The notes under the pieces: generated by a model
Seen by the model: the letters and a program-made list of their open reading frames with translations, nothing else
Database searches by the model: none
What the model was told of the DNA's origin: nothing
Program-made: the position numbers and the translations under genes
In this document: positions 57,920 through 64,000 of the stretch, piece by piece
Position numbering within the stretch: position 1 is the stretch's first letter
Layout of the letters: each line of letters opens with the position of its first letter
Source of the DNA: Eledone cirrhosa
Taxonomy: Eukaryota > Mollusca > Cephalopoda > Octopoda > Eledonidae
Assembly: GCA_964016885.1 (NCBI GenBank)
Contig: OZ024744.1
Location: 113,021,033-113,085,032 of the forward strand
Direction: 5' to 3'
Length of the DNA stretch: 64,000 bases

Positions 57920-58055
57920 ACTACCAATGAGAAGCTACCAACTCATCGACTAAGGTATTTCTCTTATATCGTTTGTAATAACAAGACCCTTAGAAGATTT
58001 TAACGTGCAGTTATAAAAAGATATAGGTAACATTTAACCTCTCATCCTATCTATA
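57920..58055 (+). repeat. 3' LTR-like direct repeat
   Basis: Identical to 55583-55718. Begins 80 bp after the integrase remnant, where the other family member (61728) still has about 25 more codons, so pol and LTR are joined by a deletion. Confidence 0.8.
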
Positions 58056-58060
58056 TATGT

Positions 58061-58098
<38 letters not shown>

Positions 58099-58161
58099 AT
58101 GTATATGTATGTATATATATATATATAAATATATATATGTATATACACATATATATATATA
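58056..58161. repeat. (TA)n/(TG)n microsatellite
   Basis: TA/TG tract between the LTR-like repeat and the foldback. Confidence 0.92.
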
Positions 58162-58308
58162 TGTATATATATAACAAAGGAAATGAGGTAAGGAACCAGG
58201 TGGACCATAACGCACCAAAGTACTCAATACTTAGGGTAGTAGAGTGGGTAATAGGAACGAGTAGGACCCCAACGGCTTGAGCTCAGCCGTCGGGGTCCTA
58301 CTCGTTCC

Positions 58309-58312
<4 letters not shown>
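58162..58312. mobile_element. Foldback of the CCCCGACGGCTGAGC family, copy 2
   Basis: Arms 58251-58280 and 58281-58311 (AGGAACGAGTAGGACCCC and complement) meet with virtually no loop. The left flank (GTAAGGAACCAGGTGGACCA TAACGCACCA) is the inverse of the right flank of copy 1 at 35050-35100. Followed by TA/TG repeats to 58600. Confidence 0.88.
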
Positions 58313-58361
<49 letters not shown>

Positions 58362-58605
58362 ATATATATATATATGTGTGTATGTATATGTATGTATATA
58401 TATTTATATGTATGTGTATGTATATGTACGTATATATATATATATATGTGTGTATGTATATGTATGTGTATATATATATATATATGTGTGTGTATGTATA
58501 TGTATGTATATATATATATGTGTATGTATATGTATGTATATATATATATCTGTACATATACATATATATATATACATATGTATATATATATATGTATATA
58601 CATAT
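58313..58605. repeat. (TA)n/(TATG)n microsatellite
   Basis: TATGTATATGTATGTATATA-type repeats; overlapping Tyr/Ile/Cys/Val frames are artefacts. Confidence 0.95.
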
Positions 58606-59159
58606 ATTGTTATACTTTGGGAGGGTCATGTTGCCAATAAGAAACACACGCACCAGTTGCTTTCTTTCCAATTTATTCGAAATTAAATTATATATTTAAG
58701 AAATGTATAAAGTTCTTTCGTCACACATTCTGTGACCTCATCAGTGACTGGGGATTCTTTTCTTTGTTTTGTGCCTCTCCTTTGTTCTGTCCTACGTCAT
58801 CTTGTTTGTGTGTGTGTTGTGTGCTTAGTTTGCGCATGTGTTACATCCGGGTGTCTGTGTGTGTTTTTATTTGTTTATTTACATGTTACTAGTTGGTTGT
58901 TTGTTCTATGTGTGTTTTCATTTTGTCCTTAATTGTAAGTTGTGATGATGCTATTTCATTCATGTTTTCTATTTAATTTTGGTTGGAGTTCATTTATGTT
59001 TATTGCCTCTGTGATTTGTCTAAACATTGGGTCTTTTCTGTGTGTAGATTTTATTTTTATTTCTATGTTCTCTAATTTACCTTTATGTTCTATTTTAGCA
59101 TGTTGGTGGAGTACTGATGAGTCTTTTCTATCATGAAGCTCTCGCCAGTGTTCATTTAA

Positions 59160-59378
59160 TCATTCTCCTATACTACAAGCTGTCTCACCTATGTACACTA
59201 TATTCTTATCTTTACATTGTCCCTCAGTACATCTTATGCTATATACTATGTTTCTAGTTTTGCAGTTAATATGGGGGCTTAGTTTACAGATTATGCATTT
59301 CTTATCTATACAGGGAGGTCTTTGAAAAGGGTATGTATTGCTAATAAGTGTTTTTATGGAGGTACCTGGTCTTTCCAC
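59160..59378 (-). pseudogene. PLE GIY-YIG endonuclease piece
   Basis: CIDKKCIICKLSPHINCKTR (cysteine cluster before the nuclease), then NIVYSIRC (the VY half) and NIVYIGETACSIGE (the YIG half). This is the C-terminal endonuclease arrangement of Penelope-like elements. The frame stops soon after GE. Confidence 0.85.
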
Positions 59379-59432
59379 TATCTTAATATTTAGTTTAAGT
59401 TTATCCAGGGCCCTTCTAAATTTGTAAGCTAG

Positions 59433-59672
59433 TTAACCTCTAGGGGTTGTATTGATGAACATTACAATCTGGTATTTATTGCTATCATACCATGAGTTTA
59501 TTCTATTAACTTTTTTCCTAGTTCTTTCTATTCTATTCCAAAATTTGCTCCTATACAAGGGGCAGGTCCCATTTATATCATTATTTACAATTTTTTTATG
59601 GATGGTGGATTGGCAGTATCGGTAGAGGGTTGGACGCCATGCTTTGACGCATAGAGTTACGGCCCTTGCCAT
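59433..59672 (-). pseudogene. PLE reverse transcriptase C-terminal piece
   Basis: NGTCPLYRSKFWNRIERTR and YQIVMFINTTPRG lie between RT and the nuclease in this element type. The codons upstream of about 59597 belong to the inserted SINE, not to the PLE. Confidence 0.7.
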
Positions 59673-59796
59673 TCTGAGTTCAAATCCCGCCGCGGTTAAC
59701 TTTGCCTTTCATCCTTACGGGGTCGATAAAATAAAGTACCAGTAATGTACTGGTTAATTTCTGGCCTTGTGCCAATAGTAGAAACAATTATTTACC
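59598..59796 (+). mobile_element. Octopus tRNA-derived SINE inserted in the PLE
   Basis: GGTGGATTGGCAGTATCGGT ... GTGCCAATAGTAGAAACA, flanked by an imperfect ATTATTTAC(A/C)(A/T)TTTTTT repeat (59580-59597; from 59788), consistent with a target-site duplication. Confidence 0.88.
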
Positions 59797-60012
59797 TTTT
59801 TTTCCCCATTTGGTTCTGGCTCCTCTATATACTCTGATTTTATTTCTCTGATTGTAACCAGAGAACTGCATACGGTGGATGAAGTGTTGTATGTGTCTCT
59901 CTAGTTCTTTGGGGTTGCACATGCAGGACACGTTTCTCATCACCCGTACCAAATCCGCAATCAGTATGTTGATTTTGGTATGGTCCGAAACAGCTGAGTT
60001 TCGGTGGATCAG

Positions 60013-60339
60013 CTATTTGGAAGTCATGGGTTTGGCATAATGGGAATGGAGGATTTGTTTTTTGTTATTAATGGTTTCTAACCAGAGCTCTGTGTCTAGT
60101 ACAGGTAATCGATGGTTGGGGTGTTTGCTTGGGTAGTCTATAGTAACTCTAATACTCTGGTGGATGGAGTTAGCTATTTGCTGGATGCTTTCCATGGTGT
60201 TTTTCTCTAATTCCTGACTGTTCTCTAGTGGGGGTGTTTTTACTACGATGTTTATATCATTAATGTAGCGAGAGTACATAATCAGCGTTAACAGGTTGTT
60301 GTCTTCTAATTGTTCTTTAAGTTTATTATCCTGTAGCAA
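60013..60339 (-). pseudogene. PLE reverse transcriptase catalytic piece
   Basis: LIMYSRYINDINIVVKTPPL carries the catalytic block, but as Y-I-N-D instead of the usual Y-(V/I)-D-D, so the first catalytic Asp is lost. RLPVLDTELWLETIN and QILHSHYAKPMTSK follow as in related elements. Confidence 0.75.
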
Positions 60340-60493
60340 GAGTTGCCTCCCTTTTTATGACAATCACATCACCGCTCTCCGGACGGAAGTGACAAAAAGG
60401 GTTCTGCCACCCCAACGGGAAGTAACTCCAGCTACTTCCTGTCTAGAGAGCGGTGATGTGATTGTCATAACAAGGGAGGCAACTCGTGCTACA
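60332..60493. mobile_element. 162-bp foldback with 6-bp target-site duplication
   Basis: Termini TGTAGCAAGAGTTGCCTCCC and GGGAGGCAACTCGTGCTACA. Arms of about 48 bp (GACAATCACATCACCGCTCTC). Flanked on both sides by TTATCC (60326-60331, 60494-60499). Inserted at the edge of the PLE RT. Confidence 0.85.
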
Positions 60494-60499
60494 TTATCC

Positions 60500-60933
60500 C
60501 CCGCCAGATTTTTAAAATATAAAAATCGAATGAACCATGTATGGAGTAAGATGGCAAGCATGTATGAAAATTACAAAAATAAATAGTGTTTGCAATAAAA
60601 GGAAAACAGCAAAATATATGCATGCAAAAATCAATGATAGATATCAAGGTAGCCAACCGCTCTTAGCCAGAGAACTATCTATCCATCACTCAAAGATACA
60701 ATGTAATCAAAGTAACAGAAGAGGTCAAAGTTCAAATTTCCAAATACAGTTCACAGGTGTCCAATCACATGACAGCAGGAAAGAAAGTGTGTCCTCAAGA
60801 GAATGTATGCAGGTGGTCTCTAGGCTGTGGTACAACGTGAAATTCGGTGGGATTTTCTCACAGGAAGAATACTGCAAAAATAAATTCTCTGGCTTGTTCT
60901 GCTGGTTTTGGTTGTTGATGAAGCTGTGTTGTT

Positions 60934-60965
<32 letters not shown>

Positions 60966-61727
60966 CTCGCGGAGTGAGCGTATTCGATGCTGTTTAAATT
61001 CACAGTAAAAATTTTCCCAGAAAAAAATGAGTTGCGCAAAGTGCTAGAAATAACAGCCACAGTTGATGGTCGATGTTGAGAATGCGTTGACCTGGAAGGG
61101 TCAAGAGGCCAGCGACCAAAGAAATAAGCATTCTGAATAAATGCGCAGTTTTCAACGGCAAATTTACGAGGTAAATTTTTAAACTGGCAAATATGAGAAT
61201 ATAGCTTAAGGCTGGAGAATCCTTGGCAAGAAACATTATCTATGACGTGTGTTATCTCAGTGAGTCGAGATGTGTGCTCCCCACACGTGCCGAAACAAGG
61301 TTAAAGTCAAGTTGAAAAAAAAAAAAAATTTCTATTGCGCGAGAAAATGGCGCGAAAATGATAGTGCAACAGGTCGTTGGCAGCCATTTTGAAAAATTTG
61401 TGTGTGAACGTGATAATATGATGAAAAAGAAAGGCTTCACTTGGTATAACAAATTTGGCGAGTTCAACTTTTTTGTGAACGATGAAAAAAGCTTGGCAGA
61501 AAGAATAAGCAATAGTTGAGATTCAGCGAAAATAAGTGTTCATGTTGAAATGTGTAAAAAAAAAAGAATCAAATTTCTTTCTTTTTTTTTCTTAAATGTT
61601 CGTTGTAAGAAGAAACGAAAAACATATATATACATCCAGTGAAATGGTAATGAGAAGTACATAGTAATACAATAAATAAATAAATAAAAAGAACAACAAA
61701 AAAAATAATTAATAATAAGGCTCCAGT
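60500..61727 (-). other. Probable 3' untranslated/LTR region of the minus gypsy element
   Basis: Directly behind the minus-strand integrase stop. GTTGTTGTTGATG repeats at 60925-60965 and otherwise balanced sequence. No second copy is in the window, so LTR status cannot be shown. Confidence 0.35.
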
Positions 61728-63735
61728 TCACATAAAAACAGTTTGGCAGAACTTTTTGGGCCAGTGGACTCTCCGACCGGAACGGGTCGTGGTCTTGTAT
61801 GTAGGTGGAAATAGGACAGAAGGAGCAGGTGTATGCACAAGAGAGAAAGATTGGGGTATTTGTGGCTCGGGTGTATGAGCGTCATTGTGTGCCCTTTTTA
61901 GTCTATCCACCGAAATTGTCTCTCTGGACCCCTTAACGTCTACAGTGAAATGTTTGTCAGTACGTGCTAACACACGGTAGGGTCCAGAGTACGGTTGTGT
62001 GAGAGGTGGTCTCACAGCATCGTTCCTTACGAACACATGGGTCCACGAGGCAATATCCCTCGGGACCGCAGGTTTTACAGTTTGTTTCCTCGTATCCATC
62101 GGCGGCAGATCCTGAAAATAAGAACGCAGACGGGATACGTAGGAAAGCGGATCTTGGAAAGCAAGATCAACAGGGGCAAACATTTGCCCAGGCAACTCTA
62201 AAGGAGCACCGTAAAGTAATTCGGCCGGGGAGAACCCCAGGTCCTCCTTTATTGATGACCGAATTCCTAACAACACAATAGGAAGGTACTCGCTCCAATG
62301 TTGAGAGTCTGGATAGGCGCGAAGAGCGGCCTTTAATTGGCGGTGGAATCGTTCCACCATTCCATTTGAAGCAGGATGATAGGCTGTGGTCCGAATCCGT
62401 TGAGCTCCAATTATCTTTGTGAGCTCAGAGAAGAGATGAGACTCGAAAATCCACCCTGATACCAAGGCACGTGCTACAGTCTCAGCAGTCATATCTTGTA
62501 AGGGGGTGGCTTCAGGCCATCGCTAAAAACGATCGACACAGGTCAATATGTATGAATATCCACTGCTGAATGGCCAAGGTCCAACGAGGTCAATGTGTAT
62601 GTGCTGAAACCGACCATCAGGAGTACTGAAAGTACCAAGTGGAGTCCGGATGTGTCTATGGATTTTCGATTTTTGGCAAGCGATGCAGGAACGGCACCAA
62701 GCAGCAGTGTCGCGCCTCATATTTGGCCAGAAGAATCTGGCTGTTATGAGCTTTACTGTGGCAGCAGATTCTGGGTGAGAAATGCTGTGCAAAGCCAGGA
62801 ACACAATTCGACGGTGAGTCTCAGGAACAAGTGGTCGTGGTGAATCCGTAGATACATCACATAGAATCTGCCTGTCGGTGGTGGACAAGGGCAGATATTT
62901 GAAAATGCAAGTCGCAAATTCAGCAGAAAGAGTGTTTTCCGCCTTCAGCAGAAGAGCGTTTCCCACCTTATGAAAGGAGCAAGGTTGCACGCAGTAGTTC
63001 GCGCTCTCAGCAAATCGCTCGTGGTACCAGCATAAAGATGAAGCTGGTGATTTTGAACGACGTCTAAAACTTTGCGATCTCCCGCGACTGCGGGGGCGCG
63101 AACGGGCACCACACAAGGCCTTCATCTTGTGGAGCTCTATGGTGAGTTCCTGAATGGACCTTTGCATCGCCATAATGGTTGAGCTGTCTATTGGCGCTGC
63201 CGCGTAGATGGCATGGCCGAGTGTGGCCCGAGCTGGGTGGTGAACAGTGGCAAGGGGTTCGCTGTCTCCGGCACTCGTCACCTCGAAAACTTTGTCCGCA
63301 GAGGCGGCAAGCTGATCCACCGTGCTTGTATCCCTCATGGGGGCCAAAATTGCCTGTACGTTGGTCGGCAGGCGCGAGAAGAACAACTGCTTCAGCAGGG
63401 CAGTTTCCGCTACCGACCCCTCCGTTAGGTCCTTCATTCGCCTTAGGAGGTTCGATAGGGTGCCATCCCCTATATGCTCCAGATGCACCAAAGCCCTAAA
63501 CCTTTTTTCTGCAGACTGTTCTATCCGGCTGAGTATTTCAGCCTTCAGAGACGTGTACGTCGAGTCTGTGGATGTCTCTAACACCAGGTCCTTAATCGCT
63601 GGGAGAATTGCCGGTGGAATTGCACTAAGGACCAGAGGACGTTGTAGTGCCTCGTCAACTCTGTTCGCCTCGAAAAATGCTTCGAGTTGGGCGAACCATA
63701 GCCTTACGTCGCCCGTGACAGAACAGAGTGAGAAG
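61728..63735 (-). pseudogene. gypsy gag-integrase remnant (minus copy)
   Basis: Related to the element at 55583 (shared LPTNVQAILAPM, STVDQLAASADKV). Minus strand: gag from about 63735 (GDVRLWFAQLEAFFEANRV), gag end CWYHERFAESANYCVQPC, then in frame at about 62930 the RNase H-integrase linker (PLSTTDRQILCDVSTDSPRP), the integrase zinc region (HSISHPES ... CRSCIACQ), HIDLVGPW and ILTCVDRF. A TAG at 62523-62525 follows; the same frame goes on to 61728 with [19 protein letters not shown] and [20 protein letters not shown]. Protease, RT and RNase H are removed by an in-frame deletion. Codons before 63735 are flanking DNA. Confidence 0.87.
62523..62525 (-). other. In-frame TAG inside integrase
   Basis: Sits between VDRF and RWPEA of the integrase catalytic core. 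The reading frame is the same on both sides, so this is a point nonsense change rather than a shift. Confidence 0.9.
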
Positions 63736-63931
63736 CCATTGGTACACCGTACGTAATTTACCAAGAACAAAAAAAATAATAATCGTCTCCGTTTGGAAAA
63801 ATGTCTCCAACACAACAGAAAAGGAAAACAAAATCGCTTATTTATCTCTGTCAAACGGGAAAAATAATGCATCCGGGACAATATGCAAAGAAGCGACTAA
63901 CTGAATGATGTTATTACTAAGAGAAGAGAAA

Positions 63932-64000
63932 GGGCGGTGGATTGGCAGTATCGGTAGAGGGTTGGACGCCACGCTTTCCCGCATAGTTACATCCCTTTAC
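63932..64000 (+). mobile_element. Octopus tRNA-derived SINE, cut by window end
   Basis: GGGCGGTGGATTGGCAGTAT CGGTAGAGGGTTGGACGCCA: head and A-box region only. Confidence 0.9.

Larger units (their letters stand above)
55583..58055 (+). mobile_element. Ty3/gypsy-type LTR retrotransposon, internally deleted
   Basis: Bounded by two identical 136-bp direct repeats (55583-55718, 57920-58055; start ACTACCAATGAGAAGCTACC), best read as the surviving parts of the LTRs. Between them lie gag, reverse transcriptase, RNase H and integrase remnants in gypsy order. The right repeat is cut off by a TA tract. The repeats are identical over all 136 bp, so insertion or gene conversion is recent. Confidence 0.75.
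58606..60331 (-). mobile_element. Penelope-like element, 3' half with part of RT and GIY-YIG
   Basis: Minus strand, from 5' to 3': RT piece (60331-60013), RT end (59600-59433), cysteine cluster and GIY-YIG (59378-59160), 3' UTR (TGACGAAAGAACTTT; AACATGACCCTCCCAAAGTA TAACAATAT at 58606). Interrupted by a SINE (59598-59796) and at its 5' side by a foldback at 60332. Confidence 0.85.

Noticed and set aside
62006..63756. Plus-strand frames over the minus gypsy element
   Set aside because: Shadows of gag and integrase codons on the other strand.

Overview
The window reads as nuclear DNA of a coleoid cephalopod, most likely an octopus. It is AT-rich, intron-rich and dominated by microsatellites, long minisatellites and retroelements. 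It carries many copies of the tRNA-derived SINE described from octopus (GGATTGGCAGTATCGG head, GAGTTCAAATCCC B box, GATAAAATAAAGTACCAG body). No bacterial genes, rRNA, free tRNA genes or CRISPR arrays were seen.

Only one host gene is supported: the 3' part of a Jagged/Serrate-type Notch ligand on the + strand. Six exons with good splice sites and matching phases (1445-1558, 5874-5998, 6123-6389, 15821-15952, 19327-19495, 21027-21484) encode the last EGF repeat, the VWC-like cysteine-rich region, the juxtamembrane ectodomain, one transmembrane helix and a basic cytoplasmic tail. The DSL domain and earlier EGF repeats lie upstream of the window.

The introns are mostly repeats. Intron 1 holds a 65-bp array, a decayed mariner transposase, a Penelope-like (PLE) 3' tail, a 120-bp array and a 79-bp array. 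Intron 3 (9.4 kb) holds a second 65-bp array, an RTE-type LINE and a 3.7-kb inverted pair of PLE copies that ends 70 bp before the next exon. Intron 4 holds SINEs, and intron 5 a 0.7-kb foldback.

Downstream of the stop codon (21.5-64 kb) I see no host gene. In order there are foldback elements; 44-bp, (ACC)n, 120-bp, 74-bp, 33-bp, 24-bp, 52-bp and AT-variable arrays; SINE clusters; a second RTE LINE; a mariner remnant; inverted PLE fragments; and two related, internally deleted Ty3/gypsy elements (55.6-58.1 kb +, 61.7-63.7 kb -).

Two themes stand out. At least a dozen inverted-repeat (foldback) units occur, many sitting in TA tracts and some falling into recurrent families. Several minisatellites appear to have grown out of transposon 3' ends; the clearest is a 74-bp array expanded inside the C-terminal coding end of a non-LTR retrotransposon. 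Most long open frames here are simple-repeat artefacts.
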